From NCBI GenBank assembly GCA_036971475.1, contig JBAIZL010000002.1:172310524-172374523 (forward strand): a stretch of 64,000 nucleotides of DNA, written 5' to 3'. Each line of letters starts with the position of its first letter. Position 1 is the stretch's first letter. Position numbers and translations under genes: made by a program. Origin of the DNA: Prosapia bicincta (lineage: Eukaryota > Arthropoda > Insecta > Hemiptera > Cercopidae). Positions 12,066-24,850 of the stretch are shown here, one piece after another. The notes beneath the pieces are model-generated. The model did not search any database, was not told the origin of the DNA, and worked only from the letters and a program-made list of their open reading frames with translations.

Positions 12066-15000
12066 GCATTTTGATTATTTAAATCTGTTATTTAATGAAT
12101 TAGTTGCTTCTCCTTTTATAGTTGCACATTATTGCATTTTGATTATTTAAAAATGTTATTTAATGAATTAGTTGCTTCTCCTCTTATAGTCACACATTAT
12201 TGCATTTTGATTATTTAAATCTGTTATTTAATGAATTAGTTGCTTCTCCTTTTATAGTCGCACATTATTGCTTTTTGATTATTTAAATCTGTTATTTAAT
12301 GAATTAGTTGCTTCTCCTTTCATAGTTGCACATTATTGCATTTTGATTATTTAAATCTGTTATTTAATGAATTAGTTGCTTCTCTTTTTATAGTTGCACA
12401 TTATTGCATTTTGATTATTTAAATCTGTTATTTAATGAATTAGTTGCTTCTCCTTTTATAGTTGCACATTATTGCATTTTGATTATTTAAATCTGTTATT
12501 TAATGAATTAGTTGCTTCTCTTTTTATAGTTGCACATTATTGCATTTTGATTATTTAAATCTGTTATTTAATGAATTAGTTGCTTCTCCTTTTATAGTTG
12601 CACATTATTGCATTTTGATTATTTAAATCTGTTATTTAATGAATTAGTTGCTTCTCTTTTTATAGTTGCACATTATTGTATTTTGATTATTTAAATCTGT
12701 TATTTAATGAATTAGTTGCTTCTCTTTTTATAGTTGCACATTATTGCATTTTGATTATTTAAATCTGTTATTTAATGAATTAGTTGCTTCTCCTTTTATA
12801 GTCGCACATTATTGCATTTTGATTATTTAAATCTGTTATTTAATGAATTAGTTGCTTCTCCTTTTATAGTCGCACATTATTGCATTTTGATTATTTAAAT
12901 CTGTTATTTAATGAATTAGTTCCTTCTCCTTTCATAGTTGCACATTATTGCATTTTGATTATTTAAATCTGTTATTTAATGAATTAGTTGCTTCTCCTCT
13001 TATAGTCACACATTATTGCATTTTGATTATTTAAATCTGTTATTTAATGAATTAGTTGCTTCTCCTTTTATAGTCGCACATTATTGCTTTTTGATTATTT
13101 AAATCTGTTATTTAATGAATTAGTTGCTTCTCCTTTCATAGTTGCACATTATTGCATTTTGATTATTTAAATCTGTTATTTAATGAATTAGTTGCTTCTC
13201 CTTTTATAGTTGCACATTATTGCATTTTGATTATTTAAATCTGTTATTTAATGAATTAGTTGCTTCTCTTTTTATAGTTGCACATTATTGCATTTTGATT
13301 ATTTAAATCTGTTATTTAATGAATTAGTTGCTTCTCCTTTTATAGTTGCACATTATTGCATTTTGATTATTTAAATCTGTTATTTAATGAATTAGTTGCT
13401 TCTCTTTTTATAGTTGCACATTATTGTATTTTGATTATTTAAATCTGTTATTTAATGAATTAGTTGCTTCTCTTTTTATAGTTGCACATTATTGCATTTT
13501 GATTATTTAAATCTGTTATTTAATGAATTAGTTGCTTCTCCTTTTATAGTCGCACATTATTGCATTTTGATTATTTAAATCTGTTATTTAATGAATTAGT
13601 TGCTTCTCCTTTTATAGTCGCACATTATTGCATTTTGATTATTTAAATCTGTTATTTAATGAATTAGTTGCTTCTCCTTTTATAGTCGCACATTATTGCA
13701 TTTTGATTATTTAAATCTGTTATTTAATGAATTAGTTGCTTCTCCTTTTATAGTCGCACATTATTGCATTTTGATTATTTAAATCTGTTATTTAATGAAT
13801 TAGTTGCTTCTCCTTTTATAGTCGCACATTATTGCATTTTGATTATTTAAATCTGTTATTTAATGAATTAGTTGCTTCTCCTTTCATAGTTGCACATTAT
13901 TGCATTTTGATTATTTAAATCTGTTATTTAATGAATTAGTTGCTTCTCTTTTTATAGTTGCACATTATTGCATTTTGATTATTTAAATCTGTTATTTAAT
14001 GAATTAGTTGCTTCTCTTTTTATAGTTGCACATTATTGCATTTTGATTATTTAAATCTGTTATTTAATGAATTAGTTGCTTCTCCTTTTATAGTCGCACA
14101 TTATTGCATTTTGATTATTTAAATCTGTTATTTAATGAATTAGTTGCTTCTCCTCTTATAGTTGCACATTATTGCATTTTGATTATTTAAATCTGTTATT
14201 TAATGAATTAGTTGCTTCTCTTTTTATAGTTGCACATTATTGCATTTTGATTATTTAAATCTGTTATTTAATGAATTAGTTGCTTCTCTTTTTATAGTTG
14301 CACATTATTGCATTTTGATTATTTAAATCTGTTATTTAATGAATTAGTTGCTTCTCCTTTTATAGTCGCACATTATTGCATTTTGATTATTTAAATCTGT
14401 TATTTAATGAATTAGTTGCTTCTCCTTTTATAGTCGCACATTATTGCATTTTGATTATTTAAATCTGTTATTTAATGAATTAGTTGCTTCTCCTTTCATA
14501 GTTGCACATTATTGCATTTTGATTATTTAAATCTGTTATTTAATGAATTAGTTGCTTCTCTTTTTATAGTTGCACATTATTGCATTTTGATTATTTAAAT
14601 CTGTTATTTAATGAATTAGTTGCTTCTCCTTTTATAGTTGCACATTATTGCATTTTGATTATTTAAATCTGTTATTTAATGAATTAGTTGCTTCTCTTTT
14701 TATAGTTGCACATTATTGCATTTTGATTATTTAAATCTGTTATTTAATGAATTAGTAGCTTCTCCTTTTATAGTTGCACATTATTGCATTTTGATTATTT
14801 AAATCTGTTATTTAATGAATTAGTTGCTTCTCTTTTTATAGTTGCACATTATTGTATTTTGATTATTTAAATCTGTTATTTAATGAATTAGTTGCTTCTC
14901 TTTTTATAGTTGCACATTATTGCATTTTGATTATTTAAATCTGTTATTTAATGAATTAGTTGCTTCTCCTTTTATAGTCGCACATTATTGCATTTTGATT

Positions 15001-18000
15001 ATTTAAATCTGTTATTTAATGAATTAGTTGCTTCTCCTTTTATAGTCGCACATTATTGCATTTTGATTATTTAAATCTGTTATTTAATGAATTAGTTGCT
15101 TCTCCTTTCATAGTTGCACATTATTGCATTTTGATTATTTAAATCTGTTATTTAATGAATTAGTTGCTTCTCTTTTTATAGTTGCACATTATTGCATTTT
15201 GATTATTTAAATCTGTTATTTAATGAATTAGTTGCTTCTCTTTTTATAGTTGCACATTATTGCATTTTGATTATTTAAATCTGTTATTTAATGAATTAGT
15301 TGCTTCTCCTTTTATAGTCGCACATTATTGCATTTTGATTATTTAAATCTGTTATTTAATGAATTAGTTGCTTCTCCTCTTATAGTTGCACATTATTGCA
15401 TTTTGATTATTTAAATCTGTTATTTAATGAATTAGTTGCTTCTCTTTTTATAGTTGCACATTATTGCATTTTGATTATTTAAATCTGTTATTTAATGAAT
15501 TAGTTGCTTCTCTTTTTATAGTTGCACATTATTGTATTTTGATTATTTAAATCTGTTATTTAATGAATTAGTTGCTTCTCTTTTTATAGTTGCACATTAT
15601 TGCATTTTGATTATTTAAATCTGTTATTTAATGAATTAGTTGCTTCTCCTTTTATAGTCGCACATTATTGCATTTTGGTTATTTAAATCTGTTATTTAAT
15701 GAATTAGTTGCTTCTCCTTTTATAGTTGCACATTATTGCATTTTGATTATTTAAATCTGTTATTTAATGAATTAGTTGCTTCTCCTTTTATAGTTGCACA
15801 TTATTGCATTTTGATTATTTAAATCTGTTATTTAATGAATTAGTTGCTTCTCCTCTTATAGTCACACATTATTGCATTTTGATTATTTAAATCTGTTATT
15901 TAATGAATTAGTTGCTTCTCCTTTTATAGTCGCACATTATTGCTTTTTGATTATTTAAATCTGTTATTTAATGAATTAGTTGCTTCTCCTTTCATAGTTG
16001 CACATTATTGCATTTTGATTATTTAAATCTGTTATTTAATGAATTAGTTGCTTCTCTTTTTATAGTTGCACATTATTGCATTTTGATTATTTAAATCTGT
16101 TATTTAATGAATTAGTTGCTTCTCCTTTTATAGTTGCACATTATTGCATTTTGATTATTTAAATCTGTTATTTAATGAATTAGTTGCTTCTCTTTTTATA
16201 GTTGCACATTATTGCATTTTGATTATTTAAATCTGTTATTTAATGAATTAGTTGCTTCTCCTTTTATAGTTGCACATTATTGCATTTTGATTATTTAAAT
16301 CTGTTATTTAATGAATTAGTTGCTTCTCTTTTTATAGTTGCACATTATTGTATTTTGATTATTTAAATCTGTTATTTAATGAATTAGTTGCTTCTCTTTT
16401 TATAGTTGCACATTATTGCATTTTGATTATTTAAATCTGTTATTTAATGAATTAGTTGCTTCTCCTTTTATAGTCGCACATTATTGCATTTTGATTATTT
16501 AAATCTGTTATTTAATGAATTAGTTGCTTCTCCTTTTATAGTCGCACATTATTGCATTTTGATTATTTAAATCTGTTATTTAATGAATTAGTTGCTTCTC
16601 CTTTCATAGTTGCACATTATTGCATTTTGATTATTTAAATCTGTTATTTAATGATTTAGTTGCTTCTCCTCTTATAGTCACACATTATTGCATTTTGATT
16701 ATTTAAATCTGTTATTTAATGAATTAGTTGCTTCTCCTTTTATAGTCGCACATTATTGCTTTTTGATTATTTAAATCTGTTATTTAATGAATTAGTTGCT
16801 TCTCCTTTCATAGTTGCACATTATTGCATTTTGATTATTTAAATCTGTTATTTAATGAATTAGTTGCTTCTCTTTTTATAGTTGCACATTATTGCATTTT
16901 GATTATTTAAATCTGTTATTTAATGAATTAGTTGCTTCTCCTTTTATAGTTGCACATTATTGCATTTTGATTATTTAAATCTGTTATTTAATGAATTAGT
17001 TGCTTCTCTTTTTATAGTTGCACATTATTGCATTTTGATTATTTAAATCTGTTATTTAATGAATTAGTTGCTTCTCCTTTTATAGTTGCACATTATTGCA
17101 TTTTGATTATTTAAATCTGTTATTTAATGAATTAGTTGCTTCTCTTTTTATAGTTGCACATTATTGTATTTTGATTATTTAAATCTGTTATTTAATGAAT
17201 TAGTTGCTTCTCTTTTTATAGTTGCACATTATTGCATTTTGATTATTTAAATCTGTTATTTAATGAATTAGTTGCTTCTCCTTTTATAGTCGCACATTAT
17301 TGCATTTTGATTATTTAAATCTGTTATTTAATGAATTAGTTGCTTCTCCTTTTATAGTCGCACATTATTGCATTTTGATTATTTAAATCTGTTATTTAAT
17401 GAATTAGTTGCTTCTCCTTTCATAGTTGCACATTATTGCATTTTGATTATTTAAATCTGTTATTTAATGAATTAGTTGCTTCTCCTTTTATAGTTGCACA
17501 TTATTGCATTTTGATTATTTAAATCTGTTATTTAATGAATTAGTTGCTTCTCTTTTTATAGTTGCACATTATTGCATTTTGATTATTTAAATCTGTTATT
17601 TAATGAATTAGTTGCTTCTCCTTTTATAGTTGCACATTATTGCATTTTGATTATTTAAATCTGTTATTTAATGAATTAGTTGCTTCTCTTTTTATAGTTG
17701 CACATTATTGTATTTTGATTATTTAAATCTGTTATTTAATGAATTAGTTGCTTCTCTTTTTATAGTTGCACATTATTGCATTTTGATTATTTAAATCTGT
17801 TATTTAATGAATTAGTTGCTTCTCCTTTTATAGTCGCACATTATTGCATTTTGATTATTTAAATCTGTTATTTAATGAATTAGTTGCTTCTCCTTTTATA
17901 GTCGCACATTATTGCATTTTGATTATTTAAATCTGTTATTTAATGAATTAGTTGCTTCTCCTTTTATAGTCGCATATTATTGCATTTTGATTATTTAAAT

Positions 18001-20905
18001 CTGTTATTTAATGAATTAGTTGCTTCTCCTTTCATAGTTGCACATTATTGCATTTTGATTATTTAAATCTGTTATTTAATGAATTAGTTGCTTCTCTTTT
18101 TATAGTTGCACATTATTGCATTTTGATTATTTAAATCTGTTATTTAATGAATTAGTTGCTTCTCTTTTTATAGTTGCACATTATTGCATTTTGATTATTT
18201 AAATCTGTTATTTAATGAATTAGTTGCTTCTCCTTTTATAGTCGCACATTATTGCATTTTGATTATTTAAATCTGTTATTTAATGAATTAGTTGCTTCTC
18301 CTCTTATAGTTGCACATTATTGCATTTTGATTATTTAAATCTGTTATTTAATGAATTAGTTGCTTCTCTTTTTATAGTTGCACATTATTGCATTTTGATT
18401 ATTTAAATCTGTTATTTAATGAATTAGTTGCTTCTCTTTTTATAGTTGCACATTATTGCATTTTGATTATTTAAATCTGTTATTTAATGAATTAGTTGCT
18501 TCTCCTTTTATAGTCGCACATTATTGCATTTTGATTATTTAAATCTGTTATTTAATGAATTAGTTGCTTCTCCTTTTATAGTCGCACATTATTGCATTTT
18601 GATTATTTAAATCTGTTATTTAATGAATTAGTTGCTTCTCCTTTCATAGTTGCACATTATTGCATTTTGATTATTTAAATCTGTTATTTAATGAATTAGT
18701 TGCTTCTCTTTTTATAGTTGCACATTATTGCATTTTGATTATTTAAATCTGTTATTTAATGAATTAGTTGCTTCTCCTTTTATAGTTGCACATTATTGCA
18801 TTTTGATTATTTAAATCTGTTATTTAATGAATTAGTTGCTTCTCTTTTTATAGTTGCACATTATTGCATTTTGATTATTTAAATCTGTTATTTAATGAAT
18901 TAGTAGCTTCTCCTTTTATAGTTGCACATTATTGCATTTTGATTATTTAAATCTGTTATTTAATGAATTAGTTGCTTCTCTTTTTATAGTTGCACATTAT
19001 TGTATTTTGATTATTTAAATCTGTTATTTAATGAATTAGTTGCTTCTCTTTTTATAGTTGCACATTATTGCATTTTGATTATTTAAATCTGTTATTTAAT
19101 GAATTAGTTGCTTCTCCTTTTATAGTCGCACATTATTGCATTTTGATTATTTAAATCTGTTATTTAATGAATTAGTTGCTTCTCCTTTTATAGTCGCACA
19201 TTATTGCATTTTGATTATTTAAATCTGTTATTTAATGAATTAGTTGCTTCTCCTTTCATAGTTGCACATTATTGCATTTTGATTATTTAAATCTGTTATT
19301 TAATGAATTAGTTGCTTCTCTTTTTATAGTTGCACATTATTGCATTTTGATTATTTAAATCTGTGATTTAATGAATTAGTTGCTTCTCTTTTTATAGTTG
19401 CACATTATTGCATTTTGATTATTTAAATCTGTTATTTAATGAATTAGTTGCTTCTCCTTTTATAGTCGCACATTATTGCATTTTGATTATTTAAATCTGT
19501 TATTTAATGAATTAGTTGCTTCTCCTCTTATAGTTGCACATTATTGCATTTTGATTATTTAAATCTGTTATTTAATGAATTAGTTGCTTCTCTTTTTATA
19601 GTTGCACATTATTGCATTTTGATTATTTAAATCTGTTATTTAATGAATTAGTTGCTTCTCTTTTTATAGTTGCACATTATTGTATTTTGATTATTTAAAT
19701 CTGTTATTTAATGAATTAGTTGCTTCTCTTTTTATAGTTGCACATTATTGCATTTTGATTATTTAAATCTGTTATTTAATGAATTAGTTGCTTCTCCTTT
19801 TATAGTCGCACATTATTGCATTTTGGTTATTTAAATCTGTTATTTAATGAATTAGTTGCTTCTCCTTTTATAGTCGCACATTATTGCATTTTGATTATTT
19901 AAATCTGTTATTTAATGAATTAGTTGCTTCTCCTTTTATAGTCGCACATTATTGCATTTTGATTATTTAAATCTGTTATTTAATGAATTAGTTGCTTCTC
20001 CTTTTATAGTCGCACATTATTGCATTTTGATTATTTAAATCTGTTATTTAATGAATTAGTTGCTTCTCCTTTCATAGTTGCACATTATTGCATTTTGATT
20101 ATTTAAATCTATTATTTAATGAATTAGTTGCTTCTCTTTTTATAGTTGCACATTATTGCATTTTGATTATTTAAATCTGTTATTTAATGAATTAGTTGCT
20201 TCTCTTTTTATAGTTGCACATTATTGCATTTTGATTATTTAAATCTGTTATTTAATGAATTAGTTGCTTCTCCTTTTATAGTTGCACATTATTGCATTTT
20301 GATTATTTAAATCTGTTATTTAATGAATTAGTTGCTTCTCTTTTTATAGTTGCACATTATTGCATTTTGATTATTTAAATCTGTTATTTAATGAATTAGT
20401 TGCTTCTCTTTTTATAGTCGCACATTATTGCATTTTGATTATTTAAATCTGTTATTTAATGAATTAGTTGCTTCTCCTTTTATAGTCGCACATTATTGCA
20501 TTTTGATTATTTAAATCTGTTATTTAATGAATTAGTTGCTTCTCTTTTTATAGTCGCACATTATTGCATTTTGATTATTTAAATCTGTTATTTAATGAAT
20601 TAGTTGCTTCTCTTTTTATAGTTGCACATTATTGCATTTTGATTATTTAAATCTGTTATTTAATGAATTAGTTGCTTCTCTTTTTATAGTCGCACATTAT
20701 TGCATTTTGATTATTTAAATCTGTTATTTAATGAATTAGTTGCTTCTCCTTTTATAGTCGCACATTATTGCATTTTGATTATTTAAATCTGTTATTTAAT
20801 GAATTAGTTGCTTCTCCTTTTATAGTCGCACATTATTGCATTTTGATTTCTAAAGTCTAATTAGTAATGAATAGTTCCTTTTCTTTTATAGTTAAAAATT
20901 GTGGT

Positions 20906-21060
20906 TTTTTCTAGTTCATTTTGTTTATAACAAACCATTATCAATTTTTGTAAAATTTAATTAATTCACAGTGTAACTCTCTGATACCTAAAGGAACAAT
21001 AGCTTCCTTTTCCAGATTAAGGTAATTTTTAAAACGAAGCATTTAACACTTCAACTCACC
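20906..21060. other. Satellite flank, unique AT-rich DNA
   Basis: Sequence after the degenerate last monomer. No feature was recognised. Confidence 0.4.
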
Positions 21061-21102
21061 TCTCTCTCTTTCTCTCACACACACACGCACACACGCGCAT
21101 AT

Positions 21103-21135
<33 letters not shown>
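21061..21135. repeat. (TC)n then (CA)n microsatellite
   Basis: A CTCTCT tract is followed by CACA repeats with a few CGCA units. Confidence 0.95.
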
Positions 21136-21136
<1 letters not shown>

Positions 21137-22249
21137 GTGCACAGAGCAAGAGATGTTTTACAGTAGACCCCTTTCCTTATCAAGTTAGCCAAGAGAATAA
21201 ATTTACCTAATTTGGTGCATAAGTATTAAAACAAATTCCAGAAAAGAAACATTCTAAATATTTTTTTATTTGAAAAAAATTATTGAAATGTAATTTTTAT
21301 TTTCATTGTTTTGTAAAATGAATACAAACTATTTGAGATGGAAATGTTACGGTTATTATAAAAGTTATAAAGATAAAATATTTTATTAATTCAAGATTAA
21401 ATGAAATTATCTTATTGTTCTTCTTAAAGTACAAAACTATTTATAAAATTTATTTCAAAATGGATTGTATTGTGTATTTGTGGAGCTTTGAAGTGTTATA
21501 TAAAGCTGCTTTTTCACGACCCATGATACTTGATAAAACAGCCAATGAGAGTTGTTGAGAGCTTGTGCTAATTTTATGCTCTTAAGTTTTTTAGCTTCTT
21601 TTCTTTGATGTTTTTGCTTTTTATTAAAATTGAATCATTTTTTAATGTTTTTTTCAAAATTTATACTAAAGCGAAACAAAAGATACCTCTGATAAGTTAT
21701 ATCATGTCTTAAATAAATTGTAATATCACCTTCTGCTCTGTACGGATTAACTTTGTTTTAATTGAAAATGACCTTAACTAATTTAAAGCAAGATTTCTCT
21801 CCAAGACCATAATTCTCAAGGTCATGTCTGACATTTGGCAAGGCCCTTGTGATTTACTCACCTCCAAACTACCAGCAAACATTTCCTGAACAAAAAATAG
21901 GTCTGGTTGCAAATAATACAAATCAGATATATTCTTTTAATAGGATTGCCAAAGGGTGTGGGTCAAACAGCTCTGTCAACAGCTACAATCCTGTTGGTGC
22001 AGTACAACCTGCAAACGAATTGCTCAACCACCATCTCATTAAACTTACAATACACTTTTATCCATTCATTAATTTTATGAAGCTATGTTTTCTATAATTC
22101 ATGACATAGCCTAGATAAGGAATAAGGACATGAGCAATAGCCAAACTGTAGTTATATTAATGAGAATGCTGCTGTTAAATTAAACAGATTAACTCCTTAA
22201 CAAACTTATAATTTAACTAAATTTATGAAAAATTCACTTGGAAAAAATG
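21136..22249. other. No supported gene; one unrecognised open segment
   Basis: The plus-strand frame at 21849-22097 has somewhat mixed composition (YSPPNYQQTFPEQ...), but no domain or splice context. The opposite strand has short open pieces too. It may be a decayed repeat. I cannot assign it. Confidence 0.35.
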
Positions 22250-22285
22250 TGTTTTGATCGCATAAAGCGATTGTTGTCAGTGTCC
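22250..22285 (-). repeat. Solo retroelement tail motif
   Basis: The minus strand reads CTGACAACAATCGCTTTATG then CGATCAAAACAC and ends in TCCAAGTG. The hairpin ATCGC/GCGAT between a CTGA box and AAAAC resembles the tail at 50553, and TCCAAGTG recurs at the tail near 48000. No coding sequence is attached. Confidence 0.4.
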
Positions 22286-22401
22286 CAAAAAGACAGTGAT
22301 GAGGATAGTTTAGGATGTTATACAAAGTCGTTAGCTTTATAAGTTCTGCAAGCGCCTAATTTCTGTAATAAGTTTTCCTGATAGTTTGAAAACATTATTC
22401 T

Positions 22402-22434
22402 TCATTTTGATCACAAAGTGGAATCCTCTTCAGG
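22402..22434 (-). repeat. Second solo retroelement tail motif
   Basis: The minus strand reads CCTGAAGAGGATTCCACTTT then GTGATCAAAATG: again a CTGAAGA box, spacer and (G)ATCAAAA. It is the same orientation as the 22250 tail and lies 120 bp from it. Confidence 0.35.
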
Positions 22435-23240
22435 ACTAAAAAATGTATTTATTATATTATTTTTCAAAGAACTTGTAAATTAAAATACTCGTGCATTAAA
22501 ATAAATAACCAAACAATTTACAAAATCATTGACACTATACTGAAAATATTAAGAACTATCACAAACAATCCATATGAAAAAAACATCTCAAAGTTACTTC
22601 ATAATGTTTTCCATGTACTGCATCCATATATAGCCCATGAATGAAATATTAATTCTATATTGCTCAAACTAGAAAAGCAGACAAAGATAACAGCATCTTT
22701 AAGTACAATAGAATCGTAACAATAATGCTGTAGTATTATTAGTGATAGCAATATTTATAGATATTTGGAATAGTTTCAGTCTGTTGTATGTTATGAAACT
22801 GAAAAAAAATCATTATGATTAATTTATGTTTTTACAGCCATGTTTTTTATGTTTACAATTTAACAGTAAATTACCAAATCCAAGTTAAAATGTGTATACT
22901 TTATGTTGGTGTTGACTAAATACTAAACACTTAGAATCCAAATAACTTCACCAATCACTTGAAAATAATTTTGTTCTATATAAACGAGAACAGAACGAAG
23001 TGATTCAATCTACTAAGCAGTGATTTAGAGTTACTGTTGTATAACATCAATCATTTCCCTCAAGGACTGTTTGGAACATAATAGCTACTTGTGTGAACAC
23101 GCCCTTAGACCATTCCATGAACAAACTCTTGATAGATATATGAATATAAAATACAACCTTATTTTTTCATTTCTCATTTAAATTATTATAAAATTTAAAA
23201 TGTCTTCTGAGGAATGATTTCCTCTCTCCCCCTTGTGCTC
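22435..23240. other. AT-rich DNA, nothing recognised
   Basis: No gene, RNA gene or clear repeat seen. Confidence 0.45.
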
Positions 23241-23253
23241 TCTCTCTCTCTCG

Positions 23254-23284
<31 letters not shown>

Positions 23285-23400
23285 TGCAATACGTATTCTT
23301 GTGTATTAATAAAGAACTAAGTCAAATGTTCAAAATACAGTCATTTACAATTCAATTATAATTCTTGTATTTGTATTTTGACTTAGTTCTTTATATATAT
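23241..23400. repeat. (TC)n/(AT)n microsatellite and small inverted repeat
   Basis: TCTCTC then an AT tract up to 23284, followed by an inverted repeat: AAAGAACTAAGTCAAA near 23310 pairs with TTTGACTTAGTTCTTT near 23377-23392 around an AT-rich loop. It resembles a very short fold-back element. Confidence 0.6.
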
Positions 23401-23415
23401 ATGTATATATATGAT

Positions 23416-23564
23416 GATGAATAGCTATTATCTGGAGTACATCCACTCATTCTGCAGTCCATGAAATCACAGTTTTGACGATGTTACTCCAGCTAATAAC
23501 TGATAGAATGGATGTACTCCAGATAACTATTCATATTTTTCCAACCGTGAAGGAATATGTATCA

Positions 23565-23575
<11 letters not shown>
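23416..23575. repeat. Fold-back repeat, copy 1
   Basis: The left arm (GATGAATAGCTATTATCTGG then AGTACATCC) pairs with the right arm at 23510-23534 (GGATGTACTCC then AGATAACTATTCAT). The unit ends GGAATATGTATCAGTGT and runs into an AT tract. No coding capacity. A second copy follows 189 bp later. Confidence 0.8.
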
Positions 23576-23604
<29 letters not shown>

Positions 23605-23608
<4 letters not shown>

Positions 23609-23762
23609 AATAGTTATTATCTGGAGTACATCTGTTCAATCTTCAGTCCATAAAATCGCAATTTTGACAATGTTACTCCATATAATAACTGATAGAATGG
23701 ATGTAGTCCGGATAATAACTATTTATCATATCTTTCCACCCATGAAGGAATATGTATCAGTG

Positions 23763-23765
<3 letters not shown>
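23605..23765. repeat. Fold-back repeat, copy 2
   Basis: Diverged direct copy of the 23416 unit with the same arms (GATGAATAGTTATTATCTGG; right arm near 23699-23727) and the same GGAATATGTATCAGTGTATA end. The two copies are separated by an AT tract, so unit plus microsatellite was probably duplicated together. Confidence 0.8.

Positions 23766-23811
<46 letters not shown>
23766..23811. repeat. (TG)n(TA)n microsatellite
   Basis: Runs of TG and TA directly next to the end of a minus-strand PLE tail. Confidence 0.9.
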
Positions 23812-24073
23812 TCTTGATATTTTACGTTATCCATTGTTTTTCGTTGCACTGACTTTATGAAGTTAATATATTACTATTGTAAGTAATTTTATCCACCATT
23901 AAGTGCAATGATTTTACCTTGTGTGATGAGGCGCCTTTCGGTCACTTGACCATTGTCGAAACCAAATTCCAGGATTCGACAATGGTCAAGTGACCGAAAG
24001 GCGCCTCATCACACAAGGTAAAATCATTGCACTTATTGGGGGATAAAATTACTTACAATAGTAATATATTAAC

Positions 24074-24079
<6 letters not shown>
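23812..24079. repeat. Palindrome of two PLE 3' tails
   Basis: Left arm 23857-23960 and right arm 23975-24078 (104 bp each, few mismatches) surround a 14-bp loop. The right arm equals the 3' UTR found after the PLE coding region at 32726. It starts TTCGACAATGGTCAAGTGAC and contains GGTCAAGTGACC followed by GAAA. The left arm continues outwards to 23812 into the longer PLE end (actttatga to tcttgat). No coding sequence lies between the tails, so this is a tail-only, head-to-head pair. Confidence 0.9.

Positions 24080-24134
<55 letters not shown>
24080..24134. repeat. (AT)n microsatellite at a PLE end
   Basis: Perfect AT tract starting exactly where the PLE tail reads AACTTCAT, with inverted PLE coding on the other side. 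Confidence 0.95.
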
Positions 24135-24137
<3 letters not shown>

Positions 24138-24850
24138 GTTTGTGTTATTAAGATATTTTATTATTTTGTTGTTTGGTTTGTATGTTGGAGTGTAGTATTC
24201 TTTGTTGTATATATTTGTTATTTTTTCTATTTTGTTATTGGTGTATTTATATTTTAGGTAGATTTTTTTATTTTCATTGTTTTTGTGTTCCGGTTGTAGT
24301 GTTGTGTTGAGGTTAGGTTTTTTTGTGAATTTATTGTATATATTTTTTATAATGTGTTTGTTGTATCCATTTTCTATTATACAAACACATTATAAAAAAT
24401 ATATACAATAAATTCACAAAAAACCTAACCTCAACACAACACTACAACCGGAACACAAAAACAATGAAAATAAAAAAATCTACCTAAAATATAAATACAC
24501 CAATAACAAAATAGAAAAAATAACAAATATATACAACAAAGAATACTACACTCCAACATACAAACAAAACAACAAAATAATAAAATATCTTAATAACACA
24601 AACCACAAAACAAATTCAGAAAAACATAACCTATCAGGAATTTACAAAATTACATGCAACAACTGTAACGCTTTTTACATAGGAAAAACAACCAGAACAT
24701 TTAAAATAAGATTTGAAGAACATTATAGAGCATTCAAAAACAAAAATTCAAAAGTATCAAATGTTGCAGCACACCTAATATCACATAAACATGAAATAAC
24801 AAATTACGAAAATAACCTAACCATACTTGAAATAAATAATAACCCAATAG
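24135..24850 (+). pseudogene. PLE fragment: palindromic linker plus GIY-YIG coding
   Basis: 24135-24360 is minus-strand PLE coding and 24382-24606 is the same sequence on the plus strand: arms of about 225 bp around a 21-bp loop. The plus strand then runs on to 24850 through the endonuclease (SGIYKITCNNCNAFYIGKTT, RFEEHYRAF, HLISHKHE) and stops abruptly in the C-terminal block after ILEINNNPI. This is the same family as the copies at 29.6-32.8 kb, with small sequence differences. The reverse transcriptase and 3' UTR are absent. The end at 24850 joins a different PLE family in the opposite orientation. Confidence 0.85.

Larger units (their letters stand above)
6002..20905. repeat. 68-bp satellite array, about 218 copies
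   Basis: The monomer is TTTAATGAATTAGTTGCTTC, then TCCTTTTATAGTTGCACATT, then ATTGCATTTTGATTATTTAA, then ATCTGTTA (68 bp). It repeats head to tail with very little divergence in the centre. Recurrent variants include CTCCTTTT versus CTCTTTTT, AGTTGC versus AGTCGC, TGCATTTT versus TGTATTTT, CTCTTATAGTCACAC, AGTAGC and AGTTCC. The first monomers (6002-6060) and the last (about 20848-20905) are clearly degenerate, as is usual at satellite edges. The 68-bp length cycles all frames and each monomer carries stops, so nothing is encoded. ATTTAAAT and several TAAT/ATTA cores recur once per monomer, with no demonstrated role. Confidence 0.97.

Noticed and set aside
6002..20905. Possible CRISPR-like array
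   Set aside because: The units are contiguous 68-bp tandem monomers without distinct spacers, in eukaryotic AT-rich DNA with no associated genes.
23664..24257. Small open frames over AT/TG tracts
   Set aside because: They consist mostly of Ile-Tyr or Val-Cys repeats from microsatellites.
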